From Rhodoferax potami (GTDB lineage Bacteria; Pseudomonadota; Gammaproteobacteria; Burkholderiales; Burkholderiaceae_C), in the NCBI RefSeq assembly GCF_032193765.1, contig NZ_JAVBIJ010000001.1, positions 1,178,001 to 1,242,000 on the forward strand: a stretch of DNA of 64,000 nucleotides. Direction: 5' to 3'. The position numbers and the translations under genes are program-made. A model generated the notes under the pieces. That model did not search any database, was not told the origin of the DNA, and was given only the letters and a program-made list of their open reading frames with translations. The first letter of the stretch is position 1. Every line of letters starts with the position of its first letter. Of the stretch, positions 7,300 through 16,078 are shown in pieces.

Positions 7300-8886
7300 A
7301 TGGGCAGCCACTTATTCACCGCCGATCGCCGCCGCCTGCTGGCCCTTGCAGGTGCGAGTGCTGCCGGCCTTTGGTTGCCAGGCAGCGCCCGGAGCCAATG
7401 GAGAACCAGCGGTGACCCTTTTGCGCTCGGAGTTGCCAGCGGGTCGCCCCGGCACGACGGCGTTGTGCTCTGGACCCGGTTGGCAGCGGACCCTGCCCAG
7501 CCCGGCAGTTTGCGGGAGTCTGTGGCAGTGCGCTGGGAGCTTGCCCACGACGAGGGCTTTAAGCGCATGGTGCAGAGCGGTACCGCAATGGCATTGCCCG
7601 AGTTGGGGCATGCGGTGCACGTGGAGCTCCAAGGGCTGGAGCCGGATCGGTGGTACTTTTACCGGTTTCAGGTGGGGCAGGCCAGCAGCGCTGTCGGGCA
7701 CACCCGCACCTTCCCGGCACCGGTGGCTGTGGCCTCCCGGCTGCGGCTGGGCTACGCCTCGTGCCAGCATTGGGAGCATGGCTTTTACAGCGCCTACCGG
7801 CATATGCGCGCGGAGTCGCTCGATGCGGTGGTGTTTTTGGGCGATTACATCTACGAATACGGGGGCAGCAGCAAAGCGGTGCGCAAGGTGCCGAGCGCCG
7901 CCACGGTGACGCTGGACGATTACCGCGCCCGCTATGCCCTGTACAAAAGCGACCCAGACCTGCAAGCCATGCATGCGGATTGTCCGTGGATATTCACCTG
8001 GGACGACCACGAAGTGCAAAACGACTACGCGGGCCTTAACCAAGGCACCCACGGGCCGGAAGGTGTGGATTTCGCGGCCCGCCGTGCTGCCGCCTACCAG
8101 GCGTATTACGAGCACATGCCCTTGCGGGCCATTACGCTGCAAAAAGCCCTGCAGGGCGTGATGCAGCCGGGCAGCGAACTGCGGCTCTATGACCGTGTGG
8201 CCTTCGGCAATCTGGCCGTGCTGCACACGCTGGATGACCGCCAATACCGGGACCGGCAGGCCTGTACCAAGGCGGGTGCTCCGGGCTCCAGCACCGTGAA
8301 CCCCGCGCAATGCGCCTCGTGGAGTGACCCGTCCCGCAGCTTGCTGGGCGCGGTGCAAGAGCGCTGGCTGGACCAATCGTTAAAAGCAGGTGGTGCGACC
8401 TGGAGCGTATTAGCCCAGCAAACCGTGTTCGGGCAGCGCGATTTCCGCCCCGGTGAGGGGCAAGTACTCAGCAACGACGGCTGGGATGGCTATGCGCCTG
8501 CCCGCAGCCGGCTCACCCAAGCACTTCAAAAATACCGCGTCAGCAACCCGGTGTTTCTGGGGGGCGATGTGCATGCCAACTGGGTCGGGCACGTCAAGGC
8601 GGACTACAGCCGCCCCGACAGTGCAGCGGTGGGCGTCGAGTTTTGCGGCACCAGCATCACCTCGCGCGGGGGCAGCAACGACGGAGCTGCTACGGTGCTC
8701 GCCGAGAACCCGCACTTTGTGTTCACCGACCGAGAGCGGCGGGGTTACGGGGTCGCCGAATTCACGGCCCGGCAGTTAGAGGTGAGTTTGCGGGTGGTGG
8801 ATGACGTGACCCGCGTGGACAGCGGCATCAGCACACTGGCTCGCTTTGCGGTGGAACAGGGACAAGCCAAGCTTCACAACGCTTAG
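7300..8886 (+). CDS. phoD: Alkaline phosphatase D, Tat-exported (PhoD family)
   Basis: A 528-residue phosphodiesterase/phosphatase. The N terminus has a twin-arginine signal (ADRRRLLALAGASAAGL, then an Ala-x-Ser cleavage region), as expected for PhoD, which is folded with its metals before export to the periplasm. The PhoD N-terminal domain begins at FALGVASGSPRHDGVVLWTR; the metal-binding text includes LGYASCQHWEHGFYSAYRHM, VVFLGDYIYEYG, FTWDDHEVQNDY and FLGGDVHANW. The ATG at 7300 places the RR motif correctly. No Pho box was identified; role in phosphate scavenging is inferred from the family. Confidence 0.9.
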   Translation: MGSHLFTADRRRLLALAGASAAGLWLPGSARSQWRTSGDPFALGVASGSPRHDGVVLWTRLAADPAQPGSLRESVAVRWELAHDEGFKRMVQSGTAMALPELGHAVHVELQGLEPDRWYFYRFQVGQASSAVGHTRTFPAPVAVASRLRLGYASCQHWEHGFYSAYRHMRAESLDAVVFLGDYIYEYGGSSKAVRKVPSAATVTLDDYRARYALYKSDPDLQAMHADCPWIFTWDDHEVQNDYAGLNQGTHGPEGVDFAARRAAAYQAYYEHMPLRAITLQKALQGVMQPGSELRLYDRVAFGNLAVLHTLDDRQYRDRQACTKAGAPGSSTVNPAQCASWSDPSRSLLGAVQERWLDQSLKAGGATWSVLAQQTVFGQRDFRPGEGQVLSNDGWDGYAPARSRLTQALQKYRVSNPVFLGGDVHANWVGHVKADYSRPDSAAVGVEFCGTSITSRGGSNDGAATVLAENPHFVFTDRERRGYGVAEFTARQLEVSLRVVDDVTRVDSGISTLARFAVEQGQAKLHNA

Positions 8887-8917
8887 GCATCTAAAAGCTT
8901 TGCCACCAAGGCAGTGG

Positions 8918-9631
8918 TCAGTCAGCCAACACTTCCAGCAGGCGATCCAGCCCACCCTCGTTGATGGCCACCTGGGCTTGCGCGCGCACTGCAGGCTTGG
9001 CGTGGTAGGCCACGGAGAGGCCGGCCGCCCCCATCATTGGCAGGTCGTTGGCACCATCGCCCATGGCAATGCACTGCTCGGGGCGAATGTTCATCAGGGA
9101 CGCTACCTCGAGCAGCGTGCGGCGCTTCTCTGCGCCGTCGCAAATCTCGCCCCAGCTTTGCTGGATCAAGCCCCCGGTGAGCGCGCCGCCCTCAATTTCC
9201 AGCGCGTTGGAGCGCATGAAGTCGATAGCCAGCAGCGCACACACGTGTTCCGCAAAGTAGGTGAATCCGCCGCTGACTAGCAGCACTTTCAAGCCGGCCT
9301 TCTGGCAGGCCGCGACCAAGGCAGCCGCGCCCGGGTTGAGTCGGAGTCGCTGGGTTTTGACGCCTTCCAGATCGGCCACTGTCACGCCTTGCAACAGGGC
9401 CAATCGGCGGCGCAGGCTGTCTTTGAAGTCGGTGATTTCGCCGCGCATGGCAGCTTCGGTGATGGCGGCCACCTCGGCTTTGCGACCCACGGCATCGGCG
9501 ATTTCGTCGATGCATTCGATGTTGATCAGGGTCGAATCCATGTCAAACGCGATGAGCTTGTAGTCGCTCAAGCGCAGTTTGGCAGGCAGGTTTTGAACGA
9601 CGAGGCCGGGAGTAGGTTCGGTGCTGGACAT
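8918..9631 (-). CDS. serB: Phosphoserine phosphatase
   Basis: A 237-residue HAD-superfamily enzyme for the last step of serine synthesis. Motif I is IAFDMDSTLINIECIDEIAD with the nucleophilic and acid/base aspartates, motif II is LLVSGGFTYF, and motif III/IV is AMGDGANDLPMMGAAGLSVA. No ACT domain precedes the HAD core. The ATG at 9631 gives MSSTEPTPG; the reading frame remains open upstream through a dispersed palindromic repeat copy to 9688, so an extended form beginning inside the repeat cannot be strictly excluded. The gene lies downstream of mfd on the same strand. Confidence 0.93.
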   Translation of the reverse strand: MSSTEPTPGLVVQNLPAKLRLSDYKLIAFDMDSTLINIECIDEIADAVGRKAEVAAITEAAMRGEITDFKDSLRRRLALLQGVTVADLEGVKTQRLRLNPGAAALVAACQKAGLKVLLVSGGFTYFAEHVCALLAIDFMRSNALEIEGGALTGGLIQQSWGEICDGAEKRRTLLEVASLMNIRPEQCIAMGDGANDLPMMGAAGLSVAYHAKPAVRAQAQVAINEGGLDRLLEVLAD

Positions 9632-9636
9632 TGTTT

Positions 9637-9692
9637 TTGCTATCAATAGAGGAGCTTCTTGCGCAATGTAGTCGGGCGCTAGAGGCAAATTT
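9637..9692 (+). repeat. Dispersed palindromic repeat, copy 2 (mfd-serB gap)
   Basis: TTGCTATCAATAGAGGAGCT, then TTGCGCA, then CGGGCGCTAGAGGC and AAATTT, in the same order as the other copies. It fills nearly the whole gap between mfd and serB. Read on the minus strand it is open and in frame with serB, encoding LAPDYIAQEAPLLIAKT. Confidence 0.75.
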
Positions 9693-9697
9693 GGTCT

Positions 9698-12600
9698 TTA
9701 AGCGGCTGCCGTTTCCACCTTGGGCTGACCCAGGGCGCGCAGGATATCGCGCACCATCTGGGCCCGGTCTTTGACTTCGGGCAGCTCGCGCTCAATGCGC
9801 AGCTTCTCGTTGCCGGCCAGCTTGATGTGCTTGTTTTTCTGGATCAACTCGATGATCTTGATCATCTCGATCGGCGGGTTCTTTTTGAAAGTGATGTTGA
9901 TCACACCCGGTGCCGCATCGACCTTGAGCACGCCGTAGGGCTTGGCAATCACCCGCAGGCGGTGCACATCGATCAAGGTTTGCGCTTGCGCGGGCAGTTT
10001 GCCGAAGCGGTCCACAATTTCTTCCAGCAACGCATCCACCTGGTCGGTGTTTTTGGCGGTAGCCAGCTTTTTGTAGAACGACAGGCGCAAGTGCACATCG
10101 CCGCAGTAGTCGTCGGGCAGCAGGGCAGGGGCGTGCAAGTTGATGTCGGTCGTGACATTGAGCGGGCTCAGCAGGTCCGGCTCCTGGCCGTTTTTGAGGC
10201 AGCGCACCGCCTCGGACAGCATCTCGTTGTAGAGCTGAAAGCCCACTTCCAGCATGTTGCCGCTTTGGTTTTCGCCCAGCACCTCGCCGGCACCGCGGAT
10301 CTCGAGGTCGTGCATCGCCAGATAAAAGCCGCTGCCCAGCTCTTCCATCTGTTGGATGGCGTCCAGGCGTTGTTGGGCGTGTTTGGTCAGGCCTTCCAGG
10401 TCGGGCACCATCAAATAGGCATAGGCTTGGTGGTGGCTGCGCCCGACGCGGCCGCGCAATTGGTGCAGCTGGGCCAGCCCGAACTTGTCGGCGCGGCTCA
10501 TCACAATCGTGTTGGCACTCGGCACGTCAATACCGGTCTCAATAATGGTGGAGCACAGCAGCAGGTTGAAGCGCTGGGCTACAAAGTCGCGCATCACCGC
10601 TTCGAGCTGGCGCTCGGGCATCTGGCCGTGGGCCACGGCGATGCGCGCCTCGGGCAGCAGCTCCTCGAGCTTTTGGCGGCGGTTCTCGATGGTCTCCACT
10701 TCGTTGTGCAGGAAATAGACCTGTCCGCCGCGCTTGAGTTCGCGCAGCACCGCCTCGCGGATCACGCCATTGCCCTCGGTGCGCACAAAGGTCTTGATCG
10801 CCAGGCGCCGTTGGGGGGCGGTAGCAATCACGCTCAAATCGCGCAGGCCTTCGAGCGCCATGCCCAAGGTGCGCGGAATCGGGGTGGCGGTCAGGGTGAG
10901 CACGTCCACCTCGGCGCGCAGCGCCTTCATTTGCTCTTTGTGGCGCACGCCGAAACGGTGCTCTTCGTCGATGATCAAGAGGCCCAGGTTTTTGAACTGG
11001 GTGCTCTCAGACAGCAGCTTGTGGGTGCCCACCACGATGTCCACCGTGCCATCGGCCACGCCTTTGAGGGCAGCAGTGATTTCTTTGGCACTGCGGAAAC
11101 GGCTCATCTCGGCGATCTTGACCGGCCATTTGCCGAAGCGGTCCACCAGTGTCTGGAAGTGCTGCTCCGCCAACAGGGTGGTCGGCGCCAAAAAGGCGAC
11201 CTGCTTGCCGCCGGTGACGGCCACAAATGCGGCGCGCAGCGCCACCTCGGTCTTGCCAAAGCCCACATCGCCGCAGACCAAACGGTCCATCGGGCGGGGG
11301 GAGATCATGTCTTGAATCACGCAGTGGATAGCGGCCTTCTGGTCGGCGGTCTCTTCAAAGCCGAAGTCGTTGGCAAACGTCTCGTAGTCGCCCGCGCTGT
11401 AGCGGAACGCATGCCCCTCGCGTGCCGCTCGGCGGGCGTAGATGTTGAGCAGCTCGGCCGCACTGTCGCGCACCTGTTCGGCGGCTTTGCGTTTGGCTTT
11501 TTCCCATTGGCCGCTGCCCAAGCGGTGCAGGGGCGCCTCGTCGGCGCTCACGCCGGTGTAGCGGCTGATCATTTGCAGCTGGCTCACCGGCACATAGAGC
11601 GTGGCCTTGTCGGCATATTCGAGGTGCAAAAATTCTTGCAGCTCCGGTTCGCCCGCGGCGTTTTTGTTGCCCATGTCCATATGGATCAGACCGCGGTAGC
11701 GGCCGATGCCGTGGGCGCTGTGGACCACCGGGTCGCCGACATTAAGCTCGGAGAGGTCTTTGATCAGCGCCTCCACATCGCTGACCTGCTCCTGCTTTTT
11801 GCGGCGGCGGGTGGTGGGCCCGGCGGCAAATAGCTCGGTCTCGGTGATGAGGTCGATGCCCATCTCCAACCAGCTGAAGCCCTTGGTCAGGCCCGAGGTG
11901 GCGATGCCGATGGGCTCCTTGCTGTCCAGAAACCCTTGCAGGCTGTCAAAAGCCGGCGGGCTGAATTGCGAGGCCCGCAAAAAGTCCAGCAGGCTTTCGC
12001 GCCGGCCATCGCTCTCGGCCAACACCAGCAGGCGCTGCGGGGTGTTGCGGGCATGCTGCTTGAGCAGGGCCAAGGGGTCTTCGGTACCGCGCTGGACACC
12101 CAGCTCGGGCAAGGGGCCGAGCTCTGCAAACTCGGTGCCGTCCGCTTGCGGGCGAATCGCTAGCTGGGCGTGGGCATTGGCCTTGGCATAAAACTGCTCG
12201 GTCGCCAGAAACAGGCTCTCGGGCGGCAGCACCGGGCGCTCGGGGTCGCCGTGCACCAGGCGGTAGCGGTCTTTGGTGTCTTGCCAGAAACGCTGGAAGG
12301 CCGGCTCCAGATCGCCATGCAAGACCACGGTGGCGTCTGCCCCCACGTAGTCGAACACGGTGGCCGTGTCATCAAAAAACAGGGGCAGGTAGTACTCAAT
12401 ACCGGCGGTTGCCACACCCGCGCCGATGTCTTTGTAGATACGGCTCTTGGTCGGGTCCCCCTCGAGCAGCTCGCGCCAGCGGCTGCGGAACTTGGCACGA
12501 GCGTCGTCGTCCATGGGGAACTCGCGGCCGGGCAGCAGGCGCACTTCAGGCACCGGGTACAGGCTGCGTTGGCTGTCGGGGTCGAAGGTGCGGATGCTGT

Positions 12601-13177
12601 CGATCTCGTCGTCAAACAAATCCACCCGGTAGGGCACCAAACTGCCCATGGGGAACAGGTCGATCAACCCACCGCGTACCGCATATTCGCCGGGGCTCAC
12701 CACCTGGGTCACGTGGCTGTAGCCGGCCAGGGTGAGCTGGCTTTTGAGCTTGGCCTCGTCGAGCTTTTGCTTGACCTTGAACTCAAAGGTGTAGCCCGCC
12801 AGAAAGCTCGGCGGCGCCAGCCGGTAGAGCGCGGTGGTGGCAGGCACGATGACCACATCGGCCCCGTTGTCCTTGTCGCGCTGGCTGATGCGCCACAGGG
12901 TTGCTAGGCGCTCGCTGATCAGGTCTTGGTGCGGCGAGAAAGTGTCGTAGGGCAACGTTTCCCAATCGGGGAAGAGGGCGCAGCGCAGGTCGGGCGCAAA
13001 AAACGCAATTTCCTCCAGCAGCCGCTGGGCGTCACTCGCATCGGCGGTAATCACCGTCATCGGCTTGCCCGCGGCCTTGTCGCGGGCACCGAGGCGCGCC
13101 AGCAACATGGCATCGGCAGAGCCGGTAGGGCGGGGCAGGGTGAATCGTTTGCCGGGGGTGAGCTTGGGGAGGTCCAT
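9698..13177 (-). CDS. mfd: Transcription-repair coupling factor
   Basis: A 1159-residue DNA translocase that removes stalled RNA polymerase and recruits UvrAB. In order it shows the degenerate UvrB-like N-terminal modules, the RNA-polymerase-interaction region (ELNVGDPVVHSAHGIGRYRG), a superfamily 2 helicase core with Walker A DRLVCGDVGFGKTEVALRAA, DEEH box in LLIIDEEHRFGVRHKEQ, the TLTATPIPRT motif, and the TRG/TRCF C-terminal domain. Length matches the family. It diverges from ispD, an arrangement common in Burkholderiales. A long antisense open frame across this gene is considered a codon-bias shadow. Confidence 0.98.
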   Translation of the reverse strand: MDLPKLTPGKRFTLPRPTGSADAMLLARLGARDKAAGKPMTVITADASDAQRLLEEIAFFAPDLRCALFPDWETLPYDTFSPHQDLISERLATLWRISQRDKDNGADVVIVPATTALYRLAPPSFLAGYTFEFKVKQKLDEAKLKSQLTLAGYSHVTQVVSPGEYAVRGGLIDLFPMGSLVPYRVDLFDDEIDSIRTFDPDSQRSLYPVPEVRLLPGREFPMDDDARAKFRSRWRELLEGDPTKSRIYKDIGAGVATAGIEYYLPLFFDDTATVFDYVGADATVVLHGDLEPAFQRFWQDTKDRYRLVHGDPERPVLPPESLFLATEQFYAKANAHAQLAIRPQADGTEFAELGPLPELGVQRGTEDPLALLKQHARNTPQRLLVLAESDGRRESLLDFLRASQFSPPAFDSLQGFLDSKEPIGIATSGLTKGFSWLEMGIDLITETELFAAGPTTRRRKKQEQVSDVEALIKDLSELNVGDPVVHSAHGIGRYRGLIHMDMGNKNAAGEPELQEFLHLEYADKATLYVPVSQLQMISRYTGVSADEAPLHRLGSGQWEKAKRKAAEQVRDSAAELLNIYARRAAREGHAFRYSAGDYETFANDFGFEETADQKAAIHCVIQDMISPRPMDRLVCGDVGFGKTEVALRAAFVAVTGGKQVAFLAPTTLLAEQHFQTLVDRFGKWPVKIAEMSRFRSAKEITAALKGVADGTVDIVVGTHKLLSESTQFKNLGLLIIDEEHRFGVRHKEQMKALRAEVDVLTLTATPIPRTLGMALEGLRDLSVIATAPQRRLAIKTFVRTEGNGVIREAVLRELKRGGQVYFLHNEVETIENRRQKLEELLPEARIAVAHGQMPERQLEAVMRDFVAQRFNLLLCSTIIETGIDVPSANTIVMSRADKFGLAQLHQLRGRVGRSHHQAYAYLMVPDLEGLTKHAQQRLDAIQQMEELGSGFYLAMHDLEIRGAGEVLGENQSGNMLEVGFQLYNEMLSEAVRCLKNGQEPDLLSPLNVTTDINLHAPALLPDDYCGDVHLRLSFYKKLATAKNTDQVDALLEEIVDRFGKLPAQAQTLIDVHRLRVIAKPYGVLKVDAAPGVINITFKKNPPIEMIKIIELIQKNKHIKLAGNEKLRIERELPEVKDRAQMVRDILRALGQPKVETAAA

Positions 13178-13284
13178 GGGTCCAAAGTGTGCGGGAGAGG
13201 GCAGCCATCCAACGGCAGCCGGGGCACGATCACCCTGACAGGGCTGCGCGCAACAGCCGTGATTTTAGAATGGCAGGCTGCACC

Positions 13285-14079
13285 ATGACCCACACCACGC
13301 CAATATCCCCCGCGCCGCACAGCGACCCGGCCTCCAAGGCCAGCCCGCAGTCCCCGTCCACCCCTGAGCCTATGGCAGTGACACCCCGTTTGTGGGCTCT
13401 GGTGCCCTGCGCGGGCAATGGCAGCCGCTCCGGAGCCGCGGGGCCCAAGCAGTACACCGTGTTGGGCCAAAAGGCCTTGGTGCTGCACACCCTAGAGGCC
13501 TTGGCGGCGGTAGACCGCTTGGCAGGCATTCAGGTGGTGGTGTCGGCAGGTGACCCGTTTTTTGACACTGCACCGCAGCCGCAGGGCGCTCCTGTTTTTG
13601 TAGCGGACTGCGGAGGCTCTACAAGGGCGGCCAGTGTGTTGAATGGTCTATCTGCCCTGCTGGCACAAGGCGCACAGCCTCTGGATTGGGTGCTGGTGCA
13701 CGACGCCGCGCGTTGCCTGATCACCCCAGCGGATGTGAATCGCCTGATCGACACCTGCAAGGACGATCCGGTAGGCGGCCTCTTGGCCTTGAAGCTGCCC
13801 GACACCCTTAAGCAAGAGCAGGGCGGCCGGGTGGCTGCCACCCTGGACCGGAGCGACAAATGGCTGGCACAAACGCCGCAGATGTTCCACATCGGCGCGC
13901 TCCAGGCGGCCTATGTGGCGGCTGGCGACGCCGTCACCGACGAAGCCAGCGCCCTCGAATTTGTGGGCCAATCGCCCCGACTGGTGGACGGCAGCGCCCA
14001 GAATTTCAAAGTGACCTACCCGCAAGACTTCGCGTTGGCCGCTGCGGTACTCGCTGCGCGCGCTGGGCATTCACTATAA
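13285..14079 (+). CDS. ispD: 2-C-methyl-D-erythritol 4-phosphate cytidylyltransferase
   Basis: The enzyme activates methylerythritol phosphate with CTP in the MEP isoprenoid pathway. The nucleotidyltransferase signature is LWALVPCAGNGSRSGAAGPK, followed by WVLVHDAARCLITP and KVTYPQDFALA near the C terminus; the CGGSTRAASVLNGL segment is also typical. The ATG at 13285 gives 264 residues with a Ser/Pro-rich leader; an internal ATG at 13372 would start closer to the usual N terminus and is a real alternative (235 residues). The stop is embedded in the first bases of a palindromic repeat copy. ispF follows. Confidence 0.93.
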   Translation: MTHTTPISPAPHSDPASKASPQSPSTPEPMAVTPRLWALVPCAGNGSRSGAAGPKQYTVLGQKALVLHTLEALAAVDRLAGIQVVVSAGDPFFDTAPQPQGAPVFVADCGGSTRAASVLNGLSALLAQGAQPLDWVLVHDAARCLITPADVNRLIDTCKDDPVGGLLALKLPDTLKQEQGGRVAATLDRSDKWLAQTPQMFHIGALQAAYVAAGDAVTDEASALEFVGQSPRLVDGSAQNFKVTYPQDFALAAAVLAARAGHSL

Positions 14080-14128
14080 AAATAATAGCTACCAGCGCAA
14101 TCTACACCTGCGCTAGTAGCGCTTTTGA
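14074..14128 (+). repeat. Dispersed palindromic repeat, copy 3 (ispD-ispF gap)
   Basis: This copy shows the fold most clearly: GCTACCAGCGCA and TGCGCTAGTAGC are inverted, matching at 11 of 12 positions around a 9-base loop. It overlaps the ispD stop codon and ends 17 bp before the ispF start, so it would form a hairpin in the ispD-ispF transcript. Confidence 0.78.
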
Positions 14129-14145
14129 CTACGAAAGAGCAAACC

Positions 14146-14625
14146 ATGAACATCCGCATCGGTGAAGGTTGGGACACCCACCAACTGGTCGAAGGCCGCA
14201 AACTCATTTTGGGGGGAGTGGAGATTCCGCACACCAAGGGCCTGCTGGGCCATTCCGATGCCGATGCCTTGTTGCACGCCATTACCGATGCCTTGCTGGG
14301 CGCCGCCGCCTTGGGCGATATTGGATCGCACTTTCCCGACACCGATGCGCAGTACAAGGGCGCGGACTCCACCGTGTTGCTGGCCAAAGTGGCGGCCGAT
14401 GTGCGGGCGCTGGGGTACCAGATCATCAACCTCGACAGCACCGTAATCGCCCAAGCCCCCAAGCTCGCGCCTCATATCCAGGCAATGCGCGCGCGGATTG
14501 CTGAAGTGCTGGCGCTTGATATTGCGTGCGTCAACGTCAAGGCCAAAACGGCCGAAAAAATGGGGCCTGTTGGTGAAGGCCGGGCGATGGAAGCCCGCGC
14601 GGTGGTGCTGCTCAGCAAGTCCTGA
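14146..14625 (+). CDS. ispF: 2-C-methyl-D-erythritol 2,4-cyclodiphosphate synthase
   Basis: A 159-residue zinc enzyme that closes the cyclic diphosphate in the MEP pathway. Metal ligands are in GEGWDTHQL (Asp, His) and [20 protein letters not shown], and the C terminus has [20 protein letters not shown]. Length is standard. The ATG at 14146 ([10 protein letters not shown]) is chosen; the frame is open seven codons further up, but that would start within the region next to the repeat. It probably shares a transcript with ispD despite the intervening hairpin repeat. Confidence 0.97.
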   Translation: MNIRIGEGWDTHQLVEGRKLILGGVEIPHTKGLLGHSDADALLHAITDALLGAAALGDIGSHFPDTDAQYKGADSTVLLAKVAADVRALGYQIINLDSTVIAQAPKLAPHIQAMRARIAEVLALDIACVNVKAKTAEKMGPVGEGRAMEARAVVLLSKS

Positions 14626-14642
14626 GCGAGGCGCCGCCCAAG

Positions 14643-16052
14643 CTAAAAGCGGGTCGCGCGCTGCAGGCGCAAGTGGGCGGAGAGGCCGCCGGTGTTCGAG
14701 TTGGCCAGCTGAAAAGTGCCGCCCATGCGCTGCATGGTTTTCTCGACAATCGCCAAGCCCAAGCCCGCCCCGTTGGCGGCAGTGCGCGCTGCCTCGCCGC
14801 GAAAAAACGGCTGGGTGAGCTGATACAGCTGCGACGGGGCGACGCCGATGCCGCGGTCCCGCACTTTCATCAGCACCCATTTGTCCCGGGACAAAGCAGA
14901 GATACGGATATCGGCGATGCCGGTGTTCACCGATTTACCGTAACGCCGCGCGTTCTCCAGCAGGTTGGTAATCACACGGCCAAGCTCGACCTCATCGGCC
15001 AAGACGAGCAAGTCCTCTTCAAGGTCGACCTCGATTTTGACGTCCGGGAGCTTGCGCATCGAGTAGATGCAGCTGTCAATCACATCGCCCAGTACGACCG
15101 GGGTCAGCTTCACCCGGTCGGGTCGCGCGTAGTCCAAAAATTTGTCAATGATGGCGTCGAGCTGGGTGATGTCCGAGGCCATGTGGGCGCGGGCCTCCAG
15201 GTTGCTCACGCTCATCTCGGTCTCGAGGCGCAAGCGGGCCAGCGGAGTGCGCAGGTCGTGGGAGATGCCCGCGAGCATCAGGGCGCGGTCTTGTTCGATC
15301 TTGGCGAGCTTTTGGGCCATGCGGTTGAAGCCGATGTTGACCTCGCGGATTTCGCTGGTGTTGACATGCTCGTCGAGCTGACTGGCTTCAAAGTCCCCAT
15401 CCCGCATGCGGCTGGCCGCAAAAGAAAGTTCTTTGAGCGGCCGGTTAATCAGGCCTGCGATCAGGGCCGCACCGGCGAGCGACAGCACAGCCGCTACGCC
15501 GAGCCAGATCAGCCAGGTGGTGCCGCCTGCGGGGTTGAACTTGGTCTGGTCGGTTTGCAGCCAGTAGTCGTCACCATCGATCACAAAGCTCACCCACAGC
15601 CCGGGCTGCCCGTTCATGCGGCTGGCCACGATGGTGCCTTTGCCCAATCGGCTGCCCAGTTCCGCGATCACGCGGCGGCTGAAGGCATCGTTGTCCCGCG
15701 ACTCAAAACTGTCAGTGGTTTCGCGGGGCACGATCCGCAAGCCTTCTTCATCCTTCATGGTTTTGATGAGGGAGATACGGGCGATCCCATCCGCATAGAC
15801 CAGCGCTGCCCGGCTCAGGTTCACTTGCGACGCCAAAAGCTGCGCCGTCTGCACGGCCCGGGGCTCAAACTCCAGTGAGCGCAGCGTCTGTAACCAGGCG
15901 AGGATGCTGCCGATCAGCAAAATCGACAGCAGGAAAAACGTGCGCCAGAACAGACTGACCGATGAGAAAGGCTTGCGCCAACCGCTGGACGGTGCCTCCC
16001 CCAGCTCAGCGGGGGCACTTGCATCAAAGTCGGGGATCTGGGTGGATTGCAA
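14643..16052 (-). CDS. EnvZ-like membrane sensor histidine kinase
   Basis: A 469-residue kinase. After a short cytoplasmic leader there is a first membrane segment (FFLLSILLIGSILAWL), a periplasmic domain of about 120 residues, a second membrane segment (WLIWLGVAAVLSLAGAALIA), a HAMP linker, the H-box GISHDLRTPLARLRLETEM, the N-box VITNLLENARRYGKS, and ATP-lid motifs VRDRGIGV and GAGLGLAIVEK. A TTG at 16052 is the likely start, 26 bp after the response regulator stop; other in-frame starts lie inside that upstream gene. The sensed signal is unknown; an osmotic or envelope role is inferred only from similarity to EnvZ. Confidence 0.87.
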   Translation of the reverse strand: MQSTQIPDFDASAPAELGEAPSSGWRKPFSSVSLFWRTFFLLSILLIGSILAWLQTLRSLEFEPRAVQTAQLLASQVNLSRAALVYADGIARISLIKTMKDEEGLRIVPRETTDSFESRDNDAFSRRVIAELGSRLGKGTIVASRMNGQPGLWVSFVIDGDDYWLQTDQTKFNPAGGTTWLIWLGVAAVLSLAGAALIAGLINRPLKELSFAASRMRDGDFEASQLDEHVNTSEIREVNIGFNRMAQKLAKIEQDRALMLAGISHDLRTPLARLRLETEMSVSNLEARAHMASDITQLDAIIDKFLDYARPDRVKLTPVVLGDVIDSCIYSMRKLPDVKIEVDLEEDLLVLADEVELGRVITNLLENARRYGKSVNTGIADIRISALSRDKWVLMKVRDRGIGVAPSQLYQLTQPFFRGEAARTAANGAGLGLAIVEKTMQRMGGTFQLANSNTGGLSAHLRLQRATRF

Positions 16053-16078
16053 AGCGGGGTTCCGGGGTGGTGGGGCCG

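Noticed and set aside
9827..11833. 668-codon open frame antisense to mfd
   Set aside because: It is fully inside mfd on the other strand, has no family motifs, and reflects GC-biased codon use of the true gene.
13590..13635. Repeat-like GCTCCTGTTTTTGTAGCGG in ispD
   Set aside because: It encodes VFVADCGGSTRA, matching the ordinary IspD GGxTRxxSV segment; the GGGCGCTAG block is absent.
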